Shown: piece by piece, positions 1-9,994 of the stretch
Layout: every line of letters starts with the position of its first letter
How positions within the stretch are numbered: position 1 is the stretch's first letter
Source: Gari tellinella
Taxonomy: Eukaryota > Mollusca > Bivalvia > Cardiida > Psammobiidae
Length of the DNA: 64,000 nt
Assembly: GCA_922989275.2 (NCBI GenBank)
Contig: OV277867.1
Coordinates: 45,746,070 to 45,810,069 of the forward strand
Direction of reading: 5' to 3'
Translations under genes and position numbers: made by a program
Notes under the pieces: model-generated
Told to the model about the DNA's origin: nothing
Database searches by the model: none
Seen by the model: only the letters and a program-made list of their open reading frames with translations

Positions 1-223
1 AGTTGATAAGGCCCTGGTTCTTTGCTGGATGTGTGCTGCAATATCCAAACAATGATGATGAGACTAATGTATGACACTTAAAACAGTACAGACACTAAAC
101 AGTTGACACTTTATGATGGTGAAGGGCACTAAAGTATTTTTATTTTTTTTGGGAGGGGGAAAAAATCAGGAGGGGAAGACGCCGTTTAACGGCGGCTGTT
201 ATATAAGGAAAAAAAGCCCTGCA

Positions 224-869
224 AACTAATGTAAAGACGTCGGGCTCGCAGACCGTTGACGCGTAACCAGTTCCGTTAAGTGTCGGCATGGATATGTTGA
301 CTTTGATTGCCTAAACGTGTTATCAGTGGTTTAACTGGCAGTACAGCAGCGATTGCCCAGGTGGGATGGGTAGATAGTCCTGTCCTAAGGTGACGTACGG
401 ACGTCCCGCTTGCGGTCGGTCTGCAAGGTTTTCCGTCTCTCGCATGCGTATGACAAGACGTTCTATAGTCTAGGAATGCACATTGAACTGAGCAACAGCC
501 TGTGGTTAGCCTCGACGCACCAATAGTGGTACAACAGTTTGACCCCTCTGAACTTTGATTAAGCGTACCATACTTCGAAGATGTTAAAAGGAGTTTTTAA
601 TTCCATAAATCAATGTGTCAACTTCAAACGTACACAATTGACTGATTTTTACAATTGAATATCTCGTCATCAAAATTTTACACGGGTATTTTGCATTTTC
701 ACACCTTCCCCGCGTACGACGAACTTTAACGAGCTTGCGTGCTTTTATCCACCGGAAATTGAGGACATTAGCTAAGATTTTCAAGCTACCGATTTTCATA
801 AATTTAGGCCAAGTAATAAAAAAAATATTGAATATTTTATGTACCCTGCTTTTCTTTTTCGTTTTAGTA
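224..869. mobile_element. TA-type DNA transposon (R1), left part missing or diverged
   Basis: This stretch is homologous to 11217-11854 over about 640 bp, including the phrase GCATGGATATGTTGACT. Its right end (841-869) is the same 29-nt terminal repeat found in the complete copy, followed by TA at 870-871. Homology fades to the left of about 224, so the left terminal repeat is lost, replaced or diverged. Reading frames here are broken relative to the second copy by a stop and a one-base insertion. It is non-autonomous: no transposase is visible. Confidence 0.7.
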
Positions 870-871
870 TA

Positions 872-1823
872 TGTGACAATATCAATATGAATACATTCTT
901 ATTATACTGCAAAGTAAATTCCTTACTTCTGATTAGGCACTGAGCCATAGACGTTATACCAAGTACCCTGTAAGCTGACAGGGTACGTAGAAATGCAGAT
1001 ATTTTCATTGATAGGTCCCTGAGCCTTGCTTTGAAAATTATGGCCGACTGCTCGACAGGATTGAGTGCATTCAATCATGCATCCTCCGCTTTAAGTTAAT
1101 TTCGGCTAAGAACCAGTCAAAGGTTGGATCTTTCAACAGTCACATTTTTTCTGGGAAAGTTTGAAGCCGACGTCTACAAACATGTCCATCTATCTTATGA
1201 ATATTAAACGTCAGAAACATTACGTCATTTGCACTCAACGTCATCTGTTTTTGCACAATTTTGTTAACGTTTACTATGAGGGCTGTACACTATGGAGCGC
1301 AATCGTTGCCAATAATCTAGACATGTAGATGCTAACATCTATTTTGTAGTTTGTATAAAATACAAACCCGACTGTACAAAATATAAATGTGACTTGTCCA
1401 TAAGTTAGTCATGACCATACAGTGCTATTTTTAGAATTGACTTTCTGCTTTGTTCAAAGCAAACACCCGCTTTACATTTCATGAAATTGACAAATTAATC
1501 CTACAGATCAGAATGAAATTCCTCAAACCGTCACAAGCAAAGAACTGCATCCGAAAATCCAACTGAAATCATCTGTTTTCAATTAACTTGAACACAGATA
1601 TAAACCGAAAGTTGCGGATTGACGACCGACATTGACATTTCTCCAGTGTACAGTTGACTCTTGCAAGTCGAGAATTACATTTCTCCAAATGCAAAACTAG
1701 CGAATTTTGCTATGACCTTATAAGGAATTTTTACGGAATACTACGAATATTAATTTGGGCGGAGTAAACTAAATCGGATCTTACCGGAATCGTTCGCCGG
1801 GGGTTTACCTAGCCCTATGATTT
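872..1823. other. Unassigned AT-rich sequence, probably upstream intron or flank of RPS11
   Basis: No exon, RNA gene or complete transposon is recognised. A short palindrome of GTACCCTG and CAGGGTAC lies near 963-986. I looked here and up to 6406 for the missing N-terminal RPS11 exons (KQPTIFQNK and GLGFKTP-like codons) and did not find them. Confidence 0.4.
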
Positions 1824-1825
1824 TA

Positions 1826-2053
1826 CAGTGGAGAATACGTTATTCTTTCCCGTTTAAACGAACCGCTAAAACATAGAAAAGTGCAACTTTTGGACAATTC
1901 TGATAATTCATGTTTATATTGGTGACAAACAGTTTGGAGCCTGATCAGACGCCGTTTTACCCAGCGTCTGATCTGGCTCCAAACTGTTTGCAATAGAAAT
2001 AATAGTTTTAGCGTAAACGCGTTTATTGGGAAAGAATAACGTTTTCTCCACTG
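1826..2053. mobile_element. TA-flanked MITE, family T11
   Basis: The terminal inverted repeats begin CAGTGGAGAA and end TTCTCCACTG, extending through GTTATTCTTTCCC and its complement. TA dinucleotides at 1824-1825 and 2054-2055 flank it. A palindrome at about 1930-1993 (AAACAGTTTGGAGCC stem with a GATCAGACGC core) fills the centre. Related copies are at 9270-9486 and about 42235-42475. Confidence 0.8.
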
Positions 2054-2084
2054 TATGTAGCCAGTTTGACAGACAGGTGCTTGC

Positions 2085-2334
2085 TTAACCCATTACCCCA
2101 TAAATACACCTTTTTACGCCTTTCATTTATTCATCCACTAAAGAATTAATTCCAATTTTTACAGCCATGAATATGTATCATAAGAAATGTTTTCTATTTA
2201 TAACAGACTGTAGCTTAAAGCAGGCTGAAAGTAAAGCAGAATGTGCCTTAAGGCACATTCTGCTTTACTTTCAACCTGCTTTAAGTGGTCAGGTGTCTTC
2301 AATACTAGAAACAGGCTGTGGGGTAATAGGTTAA
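2085..2334. mobile_element. TTAA-flanked palindromic MITE, family T1 (piggyBac-like)
   Basis: TTAA occurs at both ends. The ends read CCCATTACCCC and a degenerate complement GGGGTAATAGG. The centre (2214-2283) is a near-perfect hairpin whose arms contain CAGGCTGAAAGTAAAGCAGA and whose middle is GCCTTAAGGC. TTAA duplication with CCC/GGG ends is typical of piggyBac-type non-autonomous elements. At about 250 bp it is a reference full-length copy for the family. Confidence 0.85.
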
Positions 2335-2424
2335 GCAGACTGAAGTAAAGCAGATAGTTCCTGAAAGAGCTTTTCTGCTTTACATGTGCCTGCTTTAAAC
2401 ATCCATCTGCCCAGATGCAGGGCA

Positions 2425-2632
2425 GGGGCCCGTTTCATAAACATTGTTGTCGTAAGTCAAAACTTTAAAATACATTTAATTTCTGATTTCTCTATTTAAT
2501 CCTGTCTTGTGACATTTTCAAGACGATTCCAAAAAGATGTTACAAAACAGGATTAGATTGAGAAATAAATAATAATTGAGACTTTTATAATCTGACTTAC
2601 GACAACATTCGTCGTACAAAGTTTTATAAAAC
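2425..2632. mobile_element. Palindromic MITE, family G2
   Basis: It starts GGGGCCCGTTTCATAAA and ends GTTTTATAAAACGA. Inside are the inverted pair GTTGTCGTAAGTC and GACTTACGACAAC and the central motif GACGATTCCAAAAAGATGT. The left half of the central palindrome is shortened compared with the full copy at 41988-42230. Confidence 0.75.
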
Positions 2633-2753
2633 GACTCAAGGTTTCCAATGACTCTTTATCAGGATAATATTTGTAGAAGTATGAAAAGGTACATGCATTA
2701 AATTTGTAATAGGAATAATTAAAAAAAACTGCCAACATGTGCATCTATGTGTG

Positions 2754-2876
2754 AAATGGTTAAAGTGGTTGCTTACAGCAAGATAAAAGTAAAGCAGAAA
2801 TCTCCTGTGGCAGCTTTTGATTAACTGCTTTACTTTTATCCTGCTTTAAGGTGGGCTCAGCTTCTTTAACCATTTG
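2754..2876. mobile_element. Hairpin element related to the T1/P6 cores
   Basis: A long inverted repeat: AAATGGTTAAAG at the left and CTTTAACCATTT at the right enclose arms with GATAAAAGTAAAGCAG and its complement. The stem resembles the AGTAAAGCAGAA cores of families T1 and P6, but the ends differ. Confidence 0.6.
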
Positions 2877-3122
2877 AGCCCTATTGGTGCATCTATGGGT
2901 CCTTTGAAACAGTTTACCTGTGAAGACTTAGTAACATTAACCCTTTACCTGATAGCCTATTTCTAGTATTGAAAATAGGTGACTACTTAAAGAGGCTCGC
3001 AACCGGATCAAGCATTAAAAATAGTAATTTGTAAATATAGGTCAAATGCTTATATAAATGGGTAAAATTTAGTTTAGGATAATAAATTCTGTTAAAAAAT
3101 GCATTTCCAAAAAAAAAAAGAA

Positions 3123-3214
3123 GAGGCTCTGGTGGGATTCGAACCCGTGACCATCCATGCGGAGACAAAAATGAAAAATGAGGCATCGCCTCTACGCCCT
3201 CGGCTACGGACGCT
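3123..3214 (-). repeat. tRNA-like sequence (class II tRNA pseudogene or SINE head)
   Basis: Read on the minus strand, GTAGCCGAGGGCGTAGAGGC resembles the A box and D arm of serine or leucine tRNAs, and GGGTTCGAATCCC is a good B box. The middle is T-rich (CATTTTTCATTTTT) and gives no clear anticodon stem, and the T and acceptor stems pair poorly. It is therefore better called a tRNA-derived pseudogene or SINE head than a working tRNA. No SINE tail was recognised next to it. Confidence 0.4.
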
Positions 3215-3736
3215 CTCTATATATATAGTAGCGAATTAACATACTTCAATGATAGCTATTAATAGAACATTATTCGGCTCGGGTTTATGTCTGACCCCGT
3301 GTAGAGAAGCAACAACAACAACTATACCGTTAGCTAACGCTATGGAAAAACGATGGAAAATATCTAAAAAAAACTAAGATTCGGTGACGATTCTTGAGAC
3401 GTTTTTTGGACTGATCATATGTTTTTAATGTCAAAAGCCAAATAATGCCACAAATTTGCTTTTATTTGAGTATTTTATTTTATTTTGACAAGAACACCAT
3501 CCGGTTGCGAGTCCCTTTAAAGCAGGTTGAAAGTAAAGCAGAATTATAGTCACTCGGAACACCTCAGAGTTATTGGCATACGTTCTAGGAAATACCTTTC
3601 AACTTTCAACTTTTATTTACATATGCATAAGTCCCACGGATAGTGAGAAACATTAGCATTATAATTATAACTCAAAGTAACATTGAACAACAAAAGTAAA
3701 CAATATAAGGGAAAACGGCTACACATAGTTTTATAC
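3215..3736. other. Unassigned spacer with a T1 fragment
   Basis: Mostly unique AT-rich sequence. A short T1-core fragment (AGCAGGTTGAAAGTAAAGC) lies at about 3523-3541. Nothing else is recognised. Confidence 0.4.
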
Positions 3737-3933
3737 CAGGGCTCCAGATAAGAGGAAGTAAACTGTACAAATCCAACATTCATACACATTTCAGCACCAA
3801 ATCCCTTGATGTAACCACCCACCTGAATCGTCTCGGAGAGTCGATTCTAATGAGTAGTGACACCACATGGTTTAATGCAGAAATAAAGACTTTATTCGTT
3901 TTGAGTTACTCCCCCATTCAACCTGGAGCTCTG
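3737..3933. mobile_element. Palindromic MITE, family C5
   Basis: Begins CAGGGCTCCAGATAAGAGG and ends CCTGGAGCTCTG. It contains the family marker GATTCTAATGAGTAGTGACA. The 7-bp direct repeat TTTATAC flanks it at 3730-3736 and 3934-3940. The left arm of the central palindrome is shortened. Confidence 0.8.
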
Positions 3934-3940
3934 TTTATAC

Positions 3941-4571
3941 ATTCCATAATTATGACGTAAATGTTACGTAATTTGTATTTAAAAAACGACGTCATAATCT
4001 AATCTAGAATTTACCGAAACTTCACGAAGGAAAATTGACGCGTCGAAGGAGGGGCTTATGTAGCTAAGACACGCCCTCGTGACTCATTTGACAACTTTCT
4101 ACATTGTCCGTTGTACATTGGCGAATATCCGAAGTTCATTGTATGGTGTCTGTTTGCAAAAGGTGAAACGTCTTTCGCAAAGCGTACTTTCAATTCTTCC
4201 AGGCGGAAACTGTTTATTTCAAATGTTGGTTATATGTAGTTCTGTCTTAGAAAGTAACATTAAATCGTGGATTTTGGTTCCCTTGTTAACAGCTTTACAT
4301 GAAAGAATTGCGAGTGTTTAAAGTATAAACTATAAATACCTTTTTATGGAATACAGTATACACATGTAAACAGACATTTACATGTTAAGTTTGCATGATT
4401 CTAAACGACATTTATACAAATACATATCGTTTTTGGCCAAACAATAATTGAAAACTGGGTGATTGCATGTCTGGACTTTTGGCAACGAATGCGCTCCATA
4501 GTACACGACAAATTCCAAATTTTTGTTTAAACGGTGAAAACTTTGCACTATAATAAACTCGTTAATAAGTC
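3941..4571. other. Unassigned AT-rich sequence
   Basis: An 80-codon open frame at 4079-4321 (+) has no recognisable domain, no splice context and no repeat homology that I can see. It is treated as chance. Confidence 0.35.
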
Positions 4572-4712
4572 GTTATACAGTTTCTTCACAGTGTACATGA
4601 GGCTTTCTTCCCAGCTGGTGAAATCATGTAACCCTCGCCTAACGGATTGGGCTACATAATTTACCTCAGCCGGGACGAAATCCTCATTTACACTGTGAAG
4701 AAACTGTATAAC
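4572..4712. mobile_element. Short element with about 31-bp inverted ends
   Basis: The left end GTTATACAGTTTCTTCACAG is mirrored by the right end CTGTGAAGAAACTGTATAAC, and the pairing continues through GTACATGAGG and its near-complement. The interior of about 80 bp is unique. It is the size and shape of a MITE; the family is unknown. Confidence 0.65.
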
Positions 4713-5000
4713 TAATAATGTACATGTAACTTCTTTTATCCCATCAAAGTTTGGATATTGCGTGAAGTTAACTGCTTTCATAAAAAGGATAGGTGCTTTT
4801 TGATTGCTTACAAGTTCAGAACTTGATGACAAGTTCCTCTATTATTCAACCATTTCATCTACTTTAAATAATAGTGATATGTATTTCTTAAGTTTGAATT
4901 TTAGGTAAATTTACTAAGGGTAATATTGTAATTGGCATTCAACAAATTGTATTCTGCTACATGACTGCTTGATCAGGATCCCAACTGTTTCAGGACTTTT

Positions 5001-6134
5001 TAGCTCACCTGGCACGTAGTGCCAAGGTGAGCTTTTAGGATCGCTGGATGTCCGTCGTCTGTCTGTCCGTCCGTCCGTTCACAATTGTTCGTTAACACTC
5101 TAGCAGGTTCAAATCTCATTGGATCTTGATGAAACTTGGTCACAATGTTTGCCTAAATGAAATCTAGGTCAAGTTCGAATGTGGGTCATGTCCGGTCAAA
5201 AACTAGGTTACTAGGTCAAATTATCGAAAAACCTTGTTAACACTCTAGAGGCTACAAATTTCATTGGATCTTCATGAAACTTCATCAATATGATTGCCTC
5301 AATGAAATCTAGGCCAAGTTCGAATGTGGGTCATGTCCGGTCAAAAACTAGGTCACTAGGTCAAATCTTCGAAAAACCTTGTTAACACTCTAGAGACTAC
5401 AAATTTCGTTAGATCTTCATGAAACTTCATCAATGTGATTGCCTCAATGAAATCTAGGTCAAGTTTGAATGTGGGTCATGTTCGGTCAAAAACTAGGTCA
5501 CTAGGTGAAATTGTCGAAAAACCTTGTTAACACTCTAGAGGCTACAAATTTCATTGGATCTTCATGAAACTTCACCAATATGATTGCCTCAATGAAATCT
5601 AGGCCAAGTTCGAATGTGGGTCATGTCCGGTCAAAAACTAGGTCACTAGGTTAAATCTTCGAAAAACCTTGTTAACACTCTAGAGACTACAAATTTCATT
5701 TGATCTTCATGAAACCTCATCAAAATGTTTGCCTCAATGAAATTTAGGTCAATTTCGAATGTGGGTCATGTCCGGTCAAAAACTAGGTCACTAGGTCAAA
5801 TTATCGAAAAACATTGTTAACACTTAGAGGCTACAAATTTCATTGGATCTTCATAAAACTTCAATCAATATGATTGCCTCAATGAAATCTAGGCCAAGTT
5901 TGAATGTGGGTCATGTCCGGCCAAAAACTAGGTCACTAGGTCAAATCATCCCAAAACCTCGTTAACACTCTAGAGACTACAAAATTCATTGAATCTTCAT
6001 GAAACTTGAACAAAATGTTTGTCTCATTGAAATCGAGGTCAAGTTAGAATGAGGGTCATGCCCGGTCAAAAACTAGGTCACACGGTGTACATGGTTACTA
6101 GGTGAGCGATTTAGGGCCATAGTGGCCCTTGTTT
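5001..6134 (+). mobile_element. AGCTCACC-type element with internal 145-bp tandem array
   Basis: The left end is the hairpin AGCTCACCTGGCAC-GTAGTGCC-AAGGTGAGCT followed by a GTCTGTCCGTCCGTCC run. The right end reads AGGTGAGCGATTTAGGGCC then ATAGTGGCCCTTGTTTT. This is the recurring repeat seen five more times in the window (10.4, 13.3, 14.7, 15.1 and about 20.9 kb). The interior is a direct-repeat array (separate entry). No protein is encoded, so it is non-autonomous or of unknown mobilisation type. Confidence 0.75.
5091..6105. repeat. Tandem array, about 7 units of 145 bp
   Basis: The landmark GTTAACAC recurs at 5091, 5236, 5381, 5526, 5671, 5816 and 5961, a spacing of 145 bp each time. Unit 6 has small compensating indels. 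Each unit carries AATCTAGGTCAAGTT or a variant, GGGTCATGTCCGGTC, and ACTAGGTCACTAGGTCAAA or a variant. The last is a direct repeat of AGGTCA with a 2-bp spacer; it is perfect near 5350, 5785 and 5930 and degraded in the other units. Confidence 0.9.
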
Positions 6135-6330
6135 TAAGCTCACCTGAGCTTGCTCAGGGTGCGATTTTGCAATCCCTGAATGTCCGGCGCTCATCGCCAA
6201 AATATTTACATGTAGTGTTAACATTCTAGAAGCCACAATTTTTATCCGATCTTTCTCAAACTTGCTCAGGTTGTAAGGTCTGGGATGAGTTGGATTATGG
6301 CTGATATCAGACCATTAGGCAGCGTCACTA
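6135..6330. mobile_element. AGCTCACC-type element fragment
   Basis: Immediately after the previous element a second AGCTCACCTGAGC...GCTCAGGGTGCGAT hairpin begins, with the family phrases TGTCCGGCG and TTAACATTCTAGAAGCCAC. The right end is missing, so this is a truncated copy. It sits less than 100 bp upstream of the RPS11 exon. Confidence 0.55.
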
Positions 6331-6406
6331 ATTGCAGAAAAATGGTTGAATATGTTGGCACCTGCTTTCAGATTATTTAAAAACTTCTTGTTTTGTACAT
6401 TTTCAG

Positions 6407-6612
6407 GCCAAGGAAGGTAGCTATATTGACAAAAAATGTCCCTTTACTGGGAATGTGAGCATTCGTGGCCGTATTCTGACAGGTGTAGTAGCTAAGATAA
6501 AGATGCAAAGGACCATAGTGATCCGTCGTGATTACCTTCATTATATCAAGAAATACCAGAGATTTGAAAAGAGGCACAAGAACATGTCAGTGCATCTGAG
6601 TCCAGCCTTCAA
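6407..6612 (+). CDS. RPS11: Ribosomal protein S11, penultimate coding exon
   Basis: RPS11 (uS17) is a structural protein of the 40S ribosomal subunit. The exon starts after TTTCAG (6401-6406) in phase 0 and reads [20 protein letters not shown] at its start, with [13 protein letters not shown] and [12 protein letters not shown] further on. These are hallmark eukaryotic uS17 segments and align with vertebrate RPS11 from about residue 50. It ends with two bases of a split Lys codon before GTAAGA at 6613. The N-terminal ~49 residues are not in the window, so their exons lie before base 1 or were missed. With the last exon the visible part is 109 codons, giving the family length of 158. Very high confidence from sequence identity. 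Confidence 0.97.
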
Positions 6613-6632
6613 GTAAGATATTGTTTCTGCAA

Positions 6633-6882
6633 TAACCCTTTGAACCCTAGTCAGGCATATAGGCATCCTTTTCAAACTGTATAAATGTGAATAGTACACT
6701 TGTCCTGTGCAAACAGTGAATACCCAGATCAGAGGGCTCCGAAAGGAGCCCTCTGATCAGGGTCTTCACTGTTTGTCATAATGCAATACATTGACAAAAA
6801 CAACCATTAAAAGTCAGAAATGGACTAGACAAAAATGGAAATTGGAATTGTCCATTTTAAGTTTCAGGGAGGAAAGGGTAAA
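6633..6882. mobile_element. TTAA-type MITE, family T3
   Basis: Starts (A)TAACCCTTTGAACCCTAG and ends GGGAGGAAAGGGTAAA. The central hairpin AGATCAGAGGGCTCC-GAAA-GGAGCCCTCTGATCAG lies between CAAACAGTGAA and TTCACTGTTTGTCA. The terminal TTAAs are degraded to ATAA and GTAA. It begins about 20 bp downstream of the RPS11 splice donor. Confidence 0.75.
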
Positions 6883-6902
6883 CCCAATAATATCAGAAAT
6901 GA

Positions 6903-7135
6903 TTAACCCATTGAACCTTGGAGATGATGATGCACTTCTTTTACAAACAGTGCATTTGAAAGAGTACACTTAACCTATGCAGTCTAGACCCAGGTCAGAG
7001 GATTTTTTTTGCAGAACCTCTTTGATCAGGATTCGCACTGTTTGTCATTTTACAATATATTAATTTATAATAAGTCATCTTAATTAAGCAAAAAATGGGC
7101 TTGAAATAAATTTTAACTGGCATTGTCCATTTTTA
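6903..7135. mobile_element. Diverged T3 MITE
   Basis: TTAACCCATTGAACC at the left is followed by the T3 order of motifs: CAAACAGTGCATTTG, GACCCAGGTCAGAGG, GATCAGGATTCGCACTGTTTG and GGCATTGTCCATTT. Substitution and loss of the right TTAA show that it is an old copy. Confidence 0.55.
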
Positions 7136-7376
7136 GCTCACATCTCAAGTATGCATAATTTTATAATGAGTTGGGAGAATGTATTCTACTAGAAAATACA
7201 AACTGTATAGGCTAAGACCCAGGTCCAAGGTCAAGGTCACAGTCTGTGGTCAAAGGGTAAAGAAGGGGAACATTTTGTCTTGCCCGGGCTCTAACTACAT
7301 TATACATGGATGGAATTTGAAATAGTTTGGCATGCATGTTCATCTAGTGAAGACACTTAGTCATTCATAAGATCCA

Positions 7377-7590
7377 GGGGCCCGTTTCATAAAACTTCTT
7401 ACGACAAATGTTGGCGTAAGTCAGATTATAAAACTCTCAATTATTATTTATTTCTCCATCTAATCATGAAAGGACGATTCCAAAAAGATGTCACAAGACA
7501 GGATTAGATAGAGAAATCAGAGATTAAATGTATTTTAAAGTTTTGACTTACGACAACATTTGTCGTAAGATGTTTTATGAAACGGGCCCC
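7377..7590. mobile_element. Palindromic MITE, family G2
   Basis: Both ends are intact: GGGGCCCGTTTCATAAAAC and GTTTTATGAAACGGGCCCC, with ACGACAAATGTTGGCGTAAG and its complement inside. The central palindrome arm is partly deleted. Confidence 0.8.
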
Positions 7591-7629
7591 AGGTATGTAG
7601 CTTTAAGGTGGAGGTCAGTCAGGAGTCAA

Positions 7630-7830
7630 ATTTATGTTTTGTCTGTGCTTTAAAGACATTACTTGACCTAGCTTGAGTTTGAGTCAAAGCATGGAGAGCA
7701 TGCACTAACTCGGTTAGCGTCTAGGCAAAGAATCATTCAGGCGTTTCATGTGAGGCCTGCACCATATATTTGATAGTTTGGTCAGTAAAACCCATTGAAA
7801 AACCCCTTGAGATCAAGTATGTCGGGGCCT
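7630..7830 (-). repeat. Dispersed repeat K14, minus orientation
   Basis: On the minus strand it reads TTTACTGACCAAACTATCAA followed by GGCCTCACATGAAACGCC. The same string of motifs occurs on the + strand at 30172-30345 (flanking a hAT insertion) and at 62876-63052. The family type is unknown. Confidence 0.5.
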
Positions 7831-8156
7831 CTATACAAAATACTTCAGATGGCTGAGCCGTTGCTAGAACAGTTTTCTAATGCAGTACAGTTATTTCACG
7901 CCTAGTGAGAACAATTGAAGGGGGGGGGTTCAAATGGATTGGGGTAATGTCTCTAACTCTTATCATGCATGGATGGATGCAGTATATATCATTTAGCACA
8001 AATTGGCTCCAAGATAAGATGGTGAGTGGGAAGCCAGACCCAATAGTCAAGGTCACAATCATAGGTGAAAGGTTTTAATGCCAGAGATTTCCTGTAGGGG
8101 CATTTGTTACCGACTGTGACAGCTCTTTGTCATCCATGAAAAAATGCTGACCCTTG

Positions 8157-8264
8157 TGGCCTTGACCTCAGCATCTACTTTTGAGTTTTGAAATGTGCCA
8201 CCAGCTAGTGTGGCCTTGACTTCGGCATCTACTTTTGAGTTTTGAAATGTGCCACCAGCTAGCT
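8157..8264. repeat. 54-bp tandem duplication
   Basis: GCATCTACTTTTGAGTTTTG begins at 8171 and again at 8225, with almost identical sequence through CCACCAGCTAG. Two units only, so this is a recent local duplication within the RPS11 intron. Confidence 0.85.
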
Positions 8265-8569
8265 TTGTTGTCTTCTGACGACTCTTGTTGAGAAAAAAAC
8301 AACCAGATTATGTTGATTTTTAGGGCCATTTTAGAAAATATTTTGAAAAGGACTAAAACACACAGTCACAGTGCAAAGCCCGATCAAAGAGCTTCATAAA
8401 GATCTCTCTGATAGGGTCTACACTGGTTGTAACATATATTGGTTTCCAGCATAGAAATGGTTTCGAAAGAAATTGTCAGCTGCCCAACAGATAATTTCTA
8501 TCAGAGGGCAATAATTCTATGAAAGATGGCAATCTTAGATTTATATTTAAGATTTTGCTCGTGCAGCAA

Positions 8570-8755
8570 CAGCCGTCTATTACAACCACTAAAATGTGAT
8601 CCAATTCTAGGTGACTATGGCAGGCGACTGCTTAAATCAAGGTGAAAGTAAAACAGAAAGCTCCTTTACTTTCACTTTGCTTTAAGCTCTTTCATGCCTT
8701 TCATACATTCAATTAGCATTCTTCTAAGTTGTCGTAATAGAGGGGTTTTACTGTA
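8570..8755. mobile_element. pogo/Tigger-like MITE, family P6
   Basis: The left part TCTATTACAACCACTAAA and the right part TCGTAATAGAGGGGTTTTAC + TGTA are the inverted ends of this family, which resemble pogo/Tigger termini (CAGTAAAACCTC). The core stem GGTGAAAGTAAAACAGAAAG is mirrored after GCTCC. It ends 21 bp before the last RPS11 exon. Confidence 0.7.
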
Positions 8756-8776
8756 TATTGAACTTTGACTTTTCAG

Positions 8777-8900
8777 GGATGTGACCCCAGGCGATATTGT
8801 CACTGTTGGAGAGTGTCGGCCCCTCAGCAAAACAGTCAGATTCAATGTTCTGAAAGTAACAAAGGCTTCAGGCTCCAAGAAAGGCTTCAAGAAGTTTTAA
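8777..8900 (+). CDS. RPS11: Ribosomal protein S11, last coding exon
   Basis: The exon follows TTTTCAG. Its first base completes the split Lys codon, and it then reads [20 protein letters not shown] and ends [12 protein letters not shown] followed by TAA at 8898-8900. [20 protein letters not shown] is one of the most conserved uS17 stretches, part of its beta-barrel. The C-terminus has the expected length, with lysine-rich, rRNA-contacting character typical of the family. Codon usage and frame are uninterrupted, so nothing suggests a pseudogene, and the intron argues against a retrocopy. Confidence 0.97.
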
Positions 8901-8921
8901 ATATGTTTTGTAAAGAGGGAA

Positions 8922-8927
8922 AATAAA
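8922..8927 (+). other. RPS11 polyadenylation signal (AATAAA)
   Basis: AATAAA lies 22 bp after the RPS11 stop codon, followed by an A-rich stretch and then T-rich sequence (TTATTTTGTTTTACTT). A very short 3' UTR is usual for ribosomal protein genes. Confidence 0.8.
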
Positions 8928-8944
8928 GAAAAAATACAGTAATT

Positions 8945-9269
8945 ATTTTGTTTTACTTATTATAGAAAGTAAGTCTATGTCAAAAGAAAGCATGTAAAAA
9001 TGCTTTGATCAATGACTGAGGCAAAGTTGCTTACAATAATATAGGACGTTTTGCATTACTTTAAACCTGTTTAACCCAGTTATGCCTGAATATTGTAATG
9101 CATTATCCCTATATAGTACCTGATTTTTCTGACCTGGCAAAGTTATTTTTAGAAGAGAATAGTTTATCTTGGTAAATAGGTAAGCAAGGTAACATAAGAT
9201 ATATATTCATACACTTTCTTACTTGAGATAAGCATGATCCCAGTGCAGCACAGGATGGCTGCGCTAATT
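8945..9269. other. Unassigned AT-rich sequence downstream of RPS11
   Basis: Nothing recognised. Overlapping short minus-strand frames (9109-9367) run into the adjacent T11 element and look like chance. Confidence 0.4.
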
Positions 9270-9486
9270 TTACTGATCTGATATTCTTTCCCAATAAACG
9301 CATTTATGCTAAAAGTATTATTTCCAGTGCAAACCGGTTGGAGCCAGATCAGACACCTGGTATTCAACCTGTTTGCCTATCAGATTAGAAAGATAAAACT
9401 TTCTAAAAGTAATTTTCTACAGTTTAGTGAATTGCATTTTAATCTTTAAATCATTAATGGGAAATAAAAATGTTTTCTCTACTATA
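9270..9486. mobile_element. T11 MITE, degraded
   Basis: GATATTCTTTCCCAATAAACG at the left and GGGAAATAAAAATGTTTTCT + CTACTATA at the right match the T11 ends. The central motif GTTGGAGCCAGATCAGACAC is present, but the second hairpin arm is reduced. Compare 1826-2053. Confidence 0.6.
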
Positions 9487-9790
9487 CATAAGGCACAATA
9501 AATACAGCTATCCTAATCTCTAGCTGGCTGTACCGAAATCATCGAGTACGATGATCATCCCTTTTAAAGTTTTAGAATGTTCCAATCTAAAAATAACTCA
9601 GCCAGGTCAGAAGAAACACTTATACTTGCTGGTAGATATAAGAGTATACAAGGGTGATCTATAGACAGTGTTTGTCCATACAGAAAAGAAAAACATTTCA
9701 TAAACTGCAGACCCTGCTGAGATGCAGCATAATGTGTAATTTTACAGGGTTTGCAATGTTTGCCAATATTCATTTCTGTAGACACTACAC

Positions 9791-9994
9791 TTAACCCTTA
9801 GCCCGCCAAATAAATTGTCGTCTGCTATATTTCTTGTCTACTTCAAGTTTCAAAGTTGCTCAAAATTGCTGAAAATGTTGTCAGAGTGTCAAACAGCTTG
9901 GATCCGGATAAGACGCCGAGTTACTCGGCGTCTCATCCGGATCCAAGCTGTTTGCATATGGAGCTATAGTCGTGAGTGGCAGGCTAAGGGTTAA
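9791..9994. mobile_element. TTAA-flanked MITE, family T4 (copy 1)
   Basis: Exactly 204 bp from TTAA to TTAA. Ends are CCCTTAGCCCGCC and GGCAGGCTAAGGG. A hairpin of CAGCTTGGATCCGGAT, GACGCCGAGTTACTCGGCGTC and the complement lies in the right half. Copy 2 at 42503-42706 has the same length and differs at only 6 positions by my count, so both moved recently. Confidence 0.9.

Larger units (their letters stand above)
6613..8776 (+). other. RPS11 intron packed with MITEs
   Basis: A 2164-bp GT-AG intron. It holds two T3 elements (6633-6882 and 6903-7135), one G2 (7377-7590), a minus-strand K14 repeat (about 7630-7830), a 54-bp tandem duplication and a P6 element ending 21 bp before the acceptor. 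No box C/D or H/ACA snoRNA could be recognised, although ribosomal-protein introns often host them. Confidence 0.8.

Noticed and set aside
584..799. Minus-strand frame in R1 copy 1, matching 11632-11892 in copy 2, considered as a conserved protein
   Set aside because: Similarity follows from the shared transposon DNA. No known domain is seen and the frames differ in start and end, so coding is not supported.
3123..3214. Functional tRNA-Ser or tRNA-Leu on the minus strand
   Set aside because: A and B boxes are good, but no anticodon arm can be drawn and the T and acceptor stems pair poorly.
4079..4321. 80-codon + strand frame before RPS11, considered as an upstream RPS11 exon or a small gene
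   Set aside because: Its translation has none of the uS17 N-terminal motifs, and no good splice sites or repeat homology support it.
6613..8776. Intronic snoRNA in RPS11
   Set aside because: TGATGATG-like C-box strings occur inside T3 elements only, without paired D box and terminal stem.
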